Shown here one piece after another: positions 10,487 to 18,273 of a stretch of DNA of 64,000 nucleotides. How positions within the stretch are numbered: the first letter of the stretch is position 1; every line of letters starts with the position of its first letter. The stretch is from M3007 sp046329435 (GTDB taxonomy: Bacteria; Bacteroidota; Bacteroidia; Chitinophagales; Saprospiraceae), in NCBI GenBank assembly GCA_046329435.1, contig JAXLUR010000005.1, forward strand, positions 62,001 through 126,000. Direction: 5' to 3'. The position numbers and the translations under genes are program-made. Below the pieces are notes generated by a model. That model did not search any database. It had not been told where the DNA came from and worked only from the letters and a program-made list of their open reading frames with translations.

Positions 10487-10640
10487 AAGCCGGCAAGCGA
10501 GGTTCTTTTCTTTAATACAGAAATAAATTTTATATTTATAAAAATTTTGAATTAAAAAATTGAAAAAAGCAAGACGGTTGGAATAATGAACTGAGCGAAA
10601 CTTCGATTTTGAAAAATTTCAGCTTCCCGACAGCACCGTC

Positions 10641-10648
10641 TAATTTTG
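10641..10648 (+). promoter_or_regulatory. -7 element (TAATTTTG) for adk
   Basis: TAATTTTG matches TAnnTTTG and lies 26 bases before the adk ATG at 10675. It overlaps the N-terminal extension of a longer TTG-initiated frame, which supports the shorter adk start. Confidence 0.5.
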
Positions 10649-10674
10649 CGAAGCTTTTCGGAAAAATCCAGTAT

Positions 10675-11250
10675 ATGATTAACCTGATTTTGTTTGGTCC
10701 GCCCGGTTCCGGAAAAGGAACGCAGGCCGCCCGCCTGGTAGAGAAATACCGCCTTGTCCACATCAGTACCGGCGATTTGTTTCGCTATGAAATGAGCAAT
10801 GACACGCCGCTGGGACAACAGGCGAAGGCCTATATGGCAAAGGGTGAACTCGTCCCCGATGAAGTAACCATTGGCATGCTGCGCAACAAGGTGGAAGCCC
10901 ATCCTGACGCCAACGGCTTTATTTTCGACGGATTTCCGCGCACGATCCCCCAGGCGCAGGCCCTCGACAAGTTTCTGACCGAGAAAAATACCGATATCCG
11001 TTGCCTAATGGCCTTGCAGGTGGATGACGACGAAATCGTGCACCGTATCAAACTGCGTGGCGCCAGCTCGGGCCGGCCTGATGACAACGATGAGACCATC
11101 ATTCGCAACCGTATTGCCGTGTACAAGAGCGAAACCACTCCTGTGTACGACTACTACGACCGACAGGCCAAAAGCCACAGCATCAACGGCGTCGGGGAAA
11201 TAGACAATATCTTCACGCGTTTGTGCGAGATCGTCGATCAATCGGCCTGA
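10675..11250 (+). CDS. adk: Adenylate kinase
   Basis: Interconverts ATP + AMP and 2 ADP in the cytosol. At 191 residues it is a short-LID form without the zinc-binding LID insertion. The P-loop GPPGSGKGT is at residues 8-16, the AMP-binding STGD segment follows, and FDGFPRTIPQA marks the core. The LID arginine region reads RGASSGRPDD. The frame extends upstream to a TTG at 10609, but that would translate through the -7 element, so the ATG at 10675 is used. Followed on the same strand by the divIC-like gene and sucD. Confidence 0.95.
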   Translation: MINLILFGPPGSGKGTQAARLVEKYRLVHISTGDLFRYEMSNDTPLGQQAKAYMAKGELVPDEVTIGMLRNKVEAHPDANGFIFDGFPRTIPQAQALDKFLTEKNTDIRCLMALQVDDDEIVHRIKLRGASSGRPDDNDETIIRNRIAVYKSETTPVYDYYDRQAKSHSINGVGEIDNIFTRLCEIVDQSA

Positions 11251-11305
11251 TGACCTCCTGTCAGGAAGTTTTGTCGGGCTCCGCGATTTTTTGCTGAAAA
11301 GCGCC

Positions 11306-11313
11306 TACTTTTG
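11306..11313 (+). promoter_or_regulatory. -7 element (TACTTTTG) for the divIC-like gene
   Basis: TACTTTTG fits the consensus and lies 21 bases before the ATG at 11335. It overlaps an upstream TTG start at 11311, which is therefore unlikely to be used. Confidence 0.5.
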
Positions 11314-11334
11314 AGGCAGCATTTCAAGAGAATC

Positions 11335-11646
11335 ATGGCTATCTCTTCCAATCCCTGGCAGGCGCTCTGGCAGAAATTACCGGCTCCCTTGCAGAACAAG
11401 TACTACCTCACCCTGGTGGTCTTCTTCTTCGTACTCATATTCCTCGACAAACACAGTTTGTGGACGCAATATCGCCTGTACCGCGCCCAGCAGAAACTTG
11501 AAGCAGACCGGGCGTACTATCAGCAAAAGATCCAGGAAGCCCGTGAAGAAGCCGAAGATTTTGAACTGACCAAAGAAAAATATGCCCGTGAACACTATTT
11601 CATGCGAAAAGGCGACGAAGACGTGTTCATCATTCGGGATAAATAA
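11335..11646 (+). CDS. FtsB/DivIC-like septum formation protein
   Basis: A 103-residue bitopic protein. A short cytoplasmic N-terminus is followed by one membrane span (about residues 21-38, LTLVVFFFVLIFL) and a coiled coil (about 45-85) rich in Gln, Glu and Lys. It ends with the pattern YAREHYFMRKGDEDVFII, typical of the FtsB/DivIC family, whose members bridge FtsL and FtsQ in the divisome. The start at MAISSNP follows from the promoter position. Placed between adk and sucD on the same strand; no functional link to them is implied. Confidence 0.8.
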   Translation: MAISSNPWQALWQKLPAPLQNKYYLTLVVFFFVLIFLDKHSLWTQYRLYRAQQKLEADRAYYQQKIQEAREEAEDFELTKEKYAREHYFMRKGDEDVFIIRDK

Positions 11647-11741
11647 CTTTCAGTAGGGCGAATCTGAACATTCGCCCTACTGTTTTGATAAGCATTTTAC
11701 CGACCTGACCAACTCATTACTTAATTCTCCACTACAACAGC

Positions 11742-12617
11742 ATGTCTGTATTAGTCAATAAGCAATCCCGCATCCTTGTGCAGGGATTTACGGGAAAAGA
11801 AGGCACCTTCCATGCCGAACAAATGATCGCCTACGGCACCAATGTCGTCGGTGGCGTAACCCCCGGAAAAGGCGGTCAGACGCACCTCGACCGACCGGTG
11901 TTCAACACTGTTGAACACGCCGTCAAATCGACGGGCGCCGATACTTCCATCATCTTTGTGCCGCCGGCTTTTGCCGCCGATGCCATTATCGAAGCCGCCC
12001 AGGCGGGTATTCAGGTCATCGTTGCCATCACGGAGGGCATTCCTGTGCAGGATATGGTGCGCGCCAAAGCCTACATCAGCGATAAAGGTTGCCGCCTGAT
12101 CGGTCCCAACTGCCCGGGCATCATCACCCCCGACGAAGCCAAAGTGGGTATCATGCCCGGTTTTGTGTTCAAACGCGGCCCGATCGGTCTGGTATCCAAA
12201 TCCGGCACGCTGACCTATGAGGCTGCCGATCAGATCGCCAAAGCCGGCCTGGGGATCACCACGGCCATCGGTATCGGCGGCGACCCGATCATCGGCACCA
12301 CCACCCGCGAAGCCATCGAACTTTTTATGAACGACCCCGAAACAGAGGGCATCGTCATGATCGGTGAAATCGGCGGCGGCCTCGAAGCGGAAGCCGCCCG
12401 CTGGATTCGCGCCAACGGCAACAAAAAACCGGTCATCGGTTTTATCGCCGGCCAAACAGCGCCGAAAGGCCGCAAAATGGGCCACGCAGGCGCCATCGTC
12501 GGCGGTGCGGAAGACACAGCTGCCGCAAAAATGGCGATCATGCAGGAAAATGGCATCACCGTGGTGAACAGCCCGGCCCAGATCGGCCTGACCGTGAAAC
12601 AGGTCATGGGACGCTAA
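11742..12617 (+). CDS. sucD: Succinyl-CoA synthetase alpha subunit
   Basis: TCA-cycle enzyme subunit that carries the phosphohistidine during succinyl-CoA + NDP + Pi conversion to succinate + NTP. At 291 residues it has the usual length. The CoA-binding N-terminal fold begins with VQGFTGKEGTFH, GPNCPGI is at 121-127, and the active-site histidine is His248 in GRKMGHAGAIVGG. The beta subunit gene (sucC) is not in the window, so the two are unlinked on this side. Transcription ends at a strong bidirectional hairpin at 12644-12682. Confidence 0.95.
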   Translation: MSVLVNKQSRILVQGFTGKEGTFHAEQMIAYGTNVVGGVTPGKGGQTHLDRPVFNTVEHAVKSTGADTSIIFVPPAFAADAIIEAAQAGIQVIVAITEGIPVQDMVRAKAYISDKGCRLIGPNCPGIITPDEAKVGIMPGFVFKRGPIGLVSKSGTLTYEAADQIAKAGLGITTAIGIGGDPIIGTTTREAIELFMNDPETEGIVMIGEIGGGLEAEAARWIRANGNKKPVIGFIAGQTAPKGRKMGHAGAIVGGAEDTAAAKMAIMQENGITVVNSPAQIGLTVKQVMGR

Positions 12618-12643
12618 TTCCGAACCCAACCGGACATAAAAAG

Positions 12644-12682
12644 AGGAGCGATCCGTTGTGCGGGTCGCTCCTCTCGTTTTTC
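12644..12682. terminator. Bidirectional terminator between sucD and the SPFH gene
   Basis: Arms GAGGAGCGATCC (12644-12655) and GGGTCGCTCCTC (12663-12674) pair with one G-U, with a T-run on the + side (12678-12682) and an A-run at 12638-12642 that serves as the T-run on the minus strand. The convergent genes on both sides end close to it. Confidence 0.75.
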
Positions 12683-12692
12683 CAGCCAAGGG

Positions 12693-13505
12693 TTATTGCC
12701 CGCCGCTTGCAGGCGCCGTTTCGGGCGGACTGACCATGACCGGCACTTGCCCGTTGCCCATAATCACTTTGGCATTCGGCGATTGAGAGAGGGTCAGCCA
12801 GGCTTCGATGGCTTTGTATTGCAGCACCTGGGGCGTCAGGCCGGCAGAAATGATCTGGTTGGCGTCGCTCACGCCTTTGGCTTCGATACGACGGCGTTCG
12901 GCCTCGCGCTGCTCCTGTTGCAGCACAAATTCCATGCGTTGAGCCTGTTGTTCCGCCTCCAGTTTGTCTTCGATCGCTTTGGCCAGACTGCGCGGCAGCT
13001 GGATGCTTTTCAACAATACATTTTCTACAACGATCCCCTTGTCTTCCAGGTTTTTCGCCATCAAATCGCGAATGGCGATTTCGATCTCACCGCGGTTGCC
13101 GGAGTGCATGTCTTTGGCAAAATACTTGGAACTGACATCAGCCACCGCCGAGCGGAATACCGGCAGAATAACGGTTTCCTCGTAGTTCAGGCCAATGTTG
13201 CGCATGATGTTGGGGGCCGATTTGATCTTGATGTGGTACAGGATCGATACCTCGGCCCGGATGGTCAGCCCTTCTTTGGAAGGAATATCGAGTTGTACTT
13301 CGATATTTTCTGTTTGACTGGAAACCTTGACAAAGGTGGAAGTAAAGGGATTGAAAAAACGCAGACCGCTGGTGTGTACGCGATCGCTGTATTTTCCAAA
13401 AGTGCGCTTTACGCCGGCCTCCCCTTGCCGCACCACGGCGCAACTGCCGGCCGACATCAGGACGCCGGCAGCTATTATGCCGAACAAAACTGAACGTATG
13501 GTCAT
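12693..13505 (-). CDS. SPFH/prohibitin-family membrane protein
   Basis: A 270-residue SPFH-domain protein. The N-terminal hydrophobic segment ends in AGSC (about residue 22), possibly a weak lipobox, otherwise a membrane anchor. The SPFH domain follows (about 25-190; start VRQGEAGVKRTFGKY), then a Glu/Gln/Arg-rich coiled coil (about 180-225). Prohibitin-type proteins form large membrane rings that regulate proteases such as FtsH or organise membrane domains; which applies here cannot be read. It is monocistronic, convergent with sucD and divergent from the surface-protein cluster. Confidence 0.8.
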   Translation of the reverse strand: MTIRSVLFGIIAAGVLMSAGSCAVVRQGEAGVKRTFGKYSDRVHTSGLRFFNPFTSTFVKVSSQTENIEVQLDIPSKEGLTIRAEVSILYHIKIKSAPNIMRNIGLNYEETVILPVFRSAVADVSSKYFAKDMHSGNRGEIEIAIRDLMAKNLEDKGIVVENVLLKSIQLPRSLAKAIEDKLEAEQQAQRMEFVLQQEQREAERRRIEAKGVSDANQIISAGLTPQVLQYKAIEAWLTLSQSPNAKVIMGNGQVPVMVSPPETAPASGGQ

Positions 13506-13809
13506 AATCAGGACGTTTTAATGATGAAGAAACAGGTGTGTTTTGCCAAAGAAAATGCCGGAACCCCCTTGTTGGTTGATTAAAAACCGACAAACATTTG
13601 CCTGCTGTCCATAATTGGCAAAACGATCATTTTCAACGGACCGTTTTTGAACAATAAGCGGCTCACTACAATTTTTATCCTTTCCGCCACTGGCTGCGCC
13701 CGCCGCCTCTTGCCAGTTTGCCGCCAAAAACTTAAATTGCACACCATTGCGCCAATACTGCCGGACTGGCGTTTTCCTGTTCATTTTTCAATTAATCCCG
13801 CTTTCCCAC
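13506..13809. other. Divergent intergenic region
   Basis: This stretch separates the SPFH gene from the three-gene surface-protein cluster. It should hold promoters for both, but I see no exact TAnnTTTG element on either strand. No convincing small ORF or hairpin was found. Confidence 0.4.
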
Positions 13810-16026
13810 ATGAACATTCCTCTTTCCAGCCTCGCCGGCGTGGCGCTTTTTTTATTGGGTTTTGGCAAAAAATGTGACGCCCAGTGCGGCGCGCTGCTCC
13901 TGAATTGCAATTCGCCCTCCGACACCGTTTGTGTCCTGAACGAAAATGACCCGCTGCTGTGGAGCGGCAACGGGTGGTACGATCCCCAACATTTTGTCTC
14001 GGACCTCCCTGAAGGCAACGTCGATCTGAGCATCAGCCTTTCCGATACCTGTCCGGGCGCCGTGCTGCAACCTCGCTTCCTGCTGTTCCTCGATCTCGAC
14101 GGCAACGGATCGCAGGAGACCGTGCTCGACAGCGACAATCTTCCCCCCTACGGCATCATTTTTACCGGCAATGCCGCCAATCCGGACTACTCGGGCGGCA
14201 CGCCCCGGCGCTTCGATGCCCGGCCGATTCCCGACAGCCTCAAATGGCATTTTGTGCTGCAAACCAGTACCGAAGCCGGCGGTGGACTGTCGGCGCGCGT
14301 GAAGTGGTACTCGGCCGTGTACCCCGATTCGTTTGCCCTGCCGCAATTGCCCCTTGGGCGCCACACAATCCGCTGGATCGCGACCAACGGCCTCGGCGAT
14401 ACGACGAGCTGCGAGCGCGCCTTTTGGGTGCGGGATTGCCAGGCGCCGACGCTGGAGTGTAAGGCGCAGGTATCGACGCATGTGTTGGCAGGGCTAATTA
14501 TCAACGTTTATGCAAGTAGTTTTCTGCAGCAAGCATCCGACAATGTCACGCCGCCAACATCGACCTATGCCAACAACCTGCTCGATCTGGGTATTCGGAT
14601 TGCCGGGACGGGGACGGGCTTCCCGGTCGCGGATACGTTCGGAAATCCCCAGTATTACCTTGGGTTTCAATGTTCCGACATCACCGCGGAGCCCCTTGAT
14701 ATCGAGGTTTGGGCAAGAGACAAAGCGGGTAATACGGCACAATGCCTGAGTAAACTGCATGTCGTTGACGTTGCGGCCGATTGCGTTGAGCCGGGGCCGG
14801 GTATCATTTGTTGTACAACAGAGCCCTGTACACAGCAAAAAATTGAAGAGGTAAATTTTTATGCTCACGTAACGCCTCCAAATGGCCTGCCCACTTATGG
14901 CTTATTTGGCCTTACCGGTTTTCAGGGCTGCTTTTTATTTTTTAATGCGCTGCCGCTGTCGGCCGACTATGTGTTTACGCTCCACAAAAACAACGACTAC
15001 CTCAACGGCGTCAGCACTTTCGATCTGGTCTTGCTGAGCAAACACATTCTGGGCGTCGATCCGCTCGATTCGCCTTACAAGATCATCGCCGCCGACATCA
15101 ACCGCTCCAACACGGTCACCACCTTCGACATCGTCGAGCTGCGCAAACTGATCCTGGGTATTTACGATTCCCTGCCCAACAATACTTCCTGGCGTTTTTT
15201 TGATCAGAACCTGGTTTTTACCGACCCTACCTATCCGCTCATGGATGCACCGTTTCCGGACAGTTTTTGGGTGTTCAACGTTATGCAAACACAGACGCTC
15301 GATTTCTATGGCGTCAAAGTCGGTGATCTCAATTGCTCGGTCATTCCCGACGTCAATACGCCGGCCGGCATCTGGCTGCCCGACCGTGTGATGGCGCCCG
15401 GGGAGGTAGCCGAAATACCGGTCAGCGCTGCGGAAGCGGCCGACTGGCTGGGTTTCCAGCTGGCTTTGCGCTTCGATCCCGCTGTACTCGACATCGAACA
15501 GGTGCTGCCCGGCGCTTTGCCGGGCATGGACGAAGAGGCTTTCGGCTTGTCGCCGGGGCGGTTGGCGGCAAACTGGTTTGCTGCCGAAGCGCAGGCGGTT
15601 CGTCCGGAAGCGCCCTTGTTCACCCTGCGTGTAAAAGCCAGGCGGGCGCTTAATATTCGGGATGTCCTTAGCGTGGAGACCGATCGCCTGCCACCCGAAC
15701 TCTACACTGCCGAAGGCGCGCGAAGGGTTCTTTTGCCGGTATTCGGCCCGGAAAATTTGGCAACAGACGGGGCCGTCGTTTTTGCCGCGCAGCCCAACCC
15801 GACCCGCGCGGGCGCCTCGATTCCGCTTTCGCTGCATGCGCCTGCCGCGGCGACGCTGTCGGTGTTTGACGGCAATGGCAGAAAGATGTATGACATTGAC
15901 TCACAATTGGATGCGGGGTTTCAGGTACTGGAGATTCCGGCGGAGGCACTGCCCGGGGAGGGCGTTTATTTCTGGCGGCTTGGCCTGGGAACACAACAGT
16001 TTTCGGGGCGTTTGCTGCGATATTGA
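13810..16026 (+). CDS. T9SS surface protein with dockerin-like and cohesin-like modules (family copy 2)
   Basis: A 738-residue relative of the C-terminal third of the giant adhesin at 771. The start at 13810 (MNIPLSS) gives a signal peptide ending near KKCDAQ. A conserved N-terminal module begins with DPLLW (about 46) and includes LLFLDLDGNG and ARPIPDS. A HYR-like segment follows, then a dockerin-like EF-hand pair at about 398-460 (NGVSTFDLVLLSKHILG and ADINRSNTVTTFD, with Ser where canonical loops have Asp). Next come the invariant PNNTSWRF, a cohesin-like beta domain (about 522-645) and a sorting domain (about 657-738, AQPNPTRAGAS). The next family member begins 34 bases downstream, so the three genes probably form an operon. 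No catalytic domain is visible. Confidence 0.75.
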   Translation: MNIPLSSLAGVALFLLGFGKKCDAQCGALLLNCNSPSDTVCVLNENDPLLWSGNGWYDPQHFVSDLPEGNVDLSISLSDTCPGAVLQPRFLLFLDLDGNGSQETVLDSDNLPPYGIIFTGNAANPDYSGGTPRRFDARPIPDSLKWHFVLQTSTEAGGGLSARVKWYSAVYPDSFALPQLPLGRHTIRWIATNGLGDTTSCERAFWVRDCQAPTLECKAQVSTHVLAGLIINVYASSFLQQASDNVTPPTSTYANNLLDLGIRIAGTGTGFPVADTFGNPQYYLGFQCSDITAEPLDIEVWARDKAGNTAQCLSKLHVVDVAADCVEPGPGIICCTTEPCTQQKIEEVNFYAHVTPPNGLPTYGLFGLTGFQGCFLFFNALPLSADYVFTLHKNNDYLNGVSTFDLVLLSKHILGVDPLDSPYKIIAADINRSNTVTTFDIVELRKLILGIYDSLPNNTSWRFFDQNLVFTDPTYPLMDAPFPDSFWVFNVMQTQTLDFYGVKVGDLNCSVIPDVNTPAGIWLPDRVMAPGEVAEIPVSAAEAADWLGFQLALRFDPAVLDIEQVLPGALPGMDEEAFGLSPGRLAANWFAAEAQAVRPEAPLFTLRVKARRALNIRDVLSVETDRLPPELYTAEGARRVLLPVFGPENLATDGAVVFAAQPNPTRAGASIPLSLHAPAAATLSVFDGNGRKMYDIDSQLDAGFQVLEIPAEALPGEGVYFWRLGLGTQQFSGRLLRY

Positions 16027-16060
16027 ACGGATGAATTTTTCATTAATCATTTAATATCTC

Positions 16061-18241
16061 ATGAACAGAATCTTTACTTTCCTGCTCTTTCTCGGCTTGC
16101 CCGGGCCATTCATTCGGGCGCAATGTATCCAGCCGTTACCCGGCTGCGGGCTGGCATCTGATACGGTTTGCGACCTGTCGCTCAACGACCCGCTATTGTG
16201 GAACGAAACTTACTGGCTGGACCCGATTCACGACCTGCATGATTTGGCCGAAGGGCCCACCGACTTACAACTGACCGCGGTGGATACCTGTCCCGGCGCC
16301 GTCTTGCACATCCGTTGCGTTTTGCTGCTCGATCTCGACATGGATGGGGTAAAAGAAACCGCCATCGACAGCGACAACCTGCCGCCCGCCGGCGCCATAA
16401 TGTTCGGCAATGCTCAACACCCGGGTTATACGGGTGGCACAGCGCGGAATTATGACGAAAGACCGTTGGCCGCCGACCTCAAATACCGTTTTGCGCTGGA
16501 CACGATGCCTGGCGGGGGCGATACCCTCACAGCGGCCCTGAGATGGAACAATGCGCAGTCGCCCAACACTTTTGTCGTACCGCAATTGCCGATCGGTGCG
16601 CATCAAATCCGCTGGATCGTGACCAATGGCCTTGGCGATACGATCACCTGCGAGCGCGCTTTCCAGGTGATGGACTGCAAGGCGCCCCAGGTGTTTTGTT
16701 TGCCGATTTTTAGTGTCAATATTCAACAGACGGGAAGTATCTCGCTTTGGGCAACCGACTTTTTGCAATACGGCGAAGACAATATCACGCCGCCAACGCC
16801 TTACACCCCTGGGCTTCAACTGGTGTACGCAATTCGGAAAACCGGGCAGGGAACGGGTTTCCCTTTGGACGGATTTGGTCAGCCGGTGACACAGGTGACG
16901 TTCGATTGCGACAGCCTGGGTGTGCATTCGCTCGAACTATGGGCGCGGGATGCTGCCGGAAATGCCGCTTCTTGCAATGCCGCCGTTATAGTTCAGGATC
17001 CCCTCAATAATTGCGGGTCAACCCTGATGACTACCATTTGTGCCAAGGAGTATTGTTTTAATGAGCCGGTCGAAGGCGTTACTTTCACTTTGTCGGGGAA
17101 CCCTCCGCCAGGATTGCCGCCATTCAATACACTGATCATCCAGGATTCAGCAGGCTGTATTTCCTTGTCGCCATCCTGGCCCCTGAGTACCGACTATACG
17201 ATTACCCCGCTTAAAGACGACGATTACAACAACGGCGTCAGCACTTTCGATCTGGTTTTGATGAGCAAACACATCCTGGGAATTGAGTTGCTGAATTCTC
17301 CGTACAAGATTATCGCGGCCGACGTCAACAAGTCCAACACCGTGACGACGTTCGACATTGTTGAATTGAGAAAACTGGTGCTGGGCATATACAGCGAATT
17401 GCCGAACAATACCTCCTGGCGGTTTATCCGCAAGGATTTCGTGTTTTCCAATCCTGCCAATCCCTTTGTCAACGCGCCTTTTAAAGAGTTTTTTTCGCTG
17501 ACGGACGATCCTGTTGACTTTGTCGCCATCAAAATCGGCGACCTCAACTGCTCTGCCATTGCCAATGCCCAGGGCCCCAGTATTATTTGCTTAACCGACC
17601 GTCATCTGGAACCCGGGGAGGTGATCGATATTCCGTTCGTTGTCACCGGCGCCGCCGACTGGCTGGGCATGCAGTTTGCCTTGCAATTCGACCCTGGGCT
17701 GGTAAGCGTCGAAAATATTGGGAGCGGAGTATTGCCCCGACTGAACCTCGACAATTTCGGCATCTTTCCTGGCAGGGTTGCCGTTAGCTGGTCGAATGCC
17801 CTGCCTGTAAAAGTTGCCCCGGGTGACTCCTTGTTCACCCTGCGCATCAGGGCCTTGAAAACGGTTGATCTGAAAGACGTTTTTCGTTTCGAAGATGCAG
17901 GGCTGACGCCCGAGGCCTATACCGATGCGCTGGAACGACAACCCTTGCATCTGGCTTTTCAATCGTGTCATGCGGATACGGGAGGCCCCCAGGTTTTTGC
18001 TCCGCAGCCCAATCCGACCCAGGCCGGCGCCTCGATCCCGATTGTATTGCCTCTTCCCGCCAGCATGAGCATGGAGGTGTTCGATTCCGGCGGAAAAAGG
18101 GTTTACAAAGTTGAAAATCAATTAGATGCGGGTTCTCAATTGTTGGAAATACCTGAAATAGCAATGTTAAGTTCCGGGGTATATTATTGGCAGTTATCTT
18201 TGCATAGCCGCCGATTTTCCGGCCGTTTAATCCGCCTGTGA
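16061..18241 (+). CDS. T9SS surface protein with dockerin-like and cohesin-like modules (family copy 3)
   Basis: A 726-residue protein with the same order of parts as its neighbour: signal peptide (ends FIRAQ), conserved N-module starting at DPLLWNETYW (about 42), a HYR-like part, then a dockerin-like pair at about 387-453 (NGVSTFDLVLMSKHILG, ADVNKSNTVTTFD). PNNTSWRF, the motif AIKIGDLNCS, a cohesin-like domain (about 513-626) and a type A sorting domain (about 645-726) complete it. Of the three it is the closest to the giant adhesin in the middle region (both have LWATDFLQY and TPPTPYTPG). It lies 34 bases after copy 2; its stop is 32 bases before copy 4. Function is probably structural. Confidence 0.75.
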   Translation: MNRIFTFLLFLGLPGPFIRAQCIQPLPGCGLASDTVCDLSLNDPLLWNETYWLDPIHDLHDLAEGPTDLQLTAVDTCPGAVLHIRCVLLLDLDMDGVKETAIDSDNLPPAGAIMFGNAQHPGYTGGTARNYDERPLAADLKYRFALDTMPGGGDTLTAALRWNNAQSPNTFVVPQLPIGAHQIRWIVTNGLGDTITCERAFQVMDCKAPQVFCLPIFSVNIQQTGSISLWATDFLQYGEDNITPPTPYTPGLQLVYAIRKTGQGTGFPLDGFGQPVTQVTFDCDSLGVHSLELWARDAAGNAASCNAAVIVQDPLNNCGSTLMTTICAKEYCFNEPVEGVTFTLSGNPPPGLPPFNTLIIQDSAGCISLSPSWPLSTDYTITPLKDDDYNNGVSTFDLVLMSKHILGIELLNSPYKIIAADVNKSNTVTTFDIVELRKLVLGIYSELPNNTSWRFIRKDFVFSNPANPFVNAPFKEFFSLTDDPVDFVAIKIGDLNCSAIANAQGPSIICLTDRHLEPGEVIDIPFVVTGAADWLGMQFALQFDPGLVSVENIGSGVLPRLNLDNFGIFPGRVAVSWSNALPVKVAPGDSLFTLRIRALKTVDLKDVFRFEDAGLTPEAYTDALERQPLHLAFQSCHADTGGPQVFAPQPNPTQAGASIPIVLPLPASMSMEVFDSGGKRVYKVENQLDAGSQLLEIPEIAMLSSGVYYWQLSLHSRRFSGRLIRL

Positions 18242-18273
18242 ACATATTTCTAGTCTGTAAAACGCATTTTCAA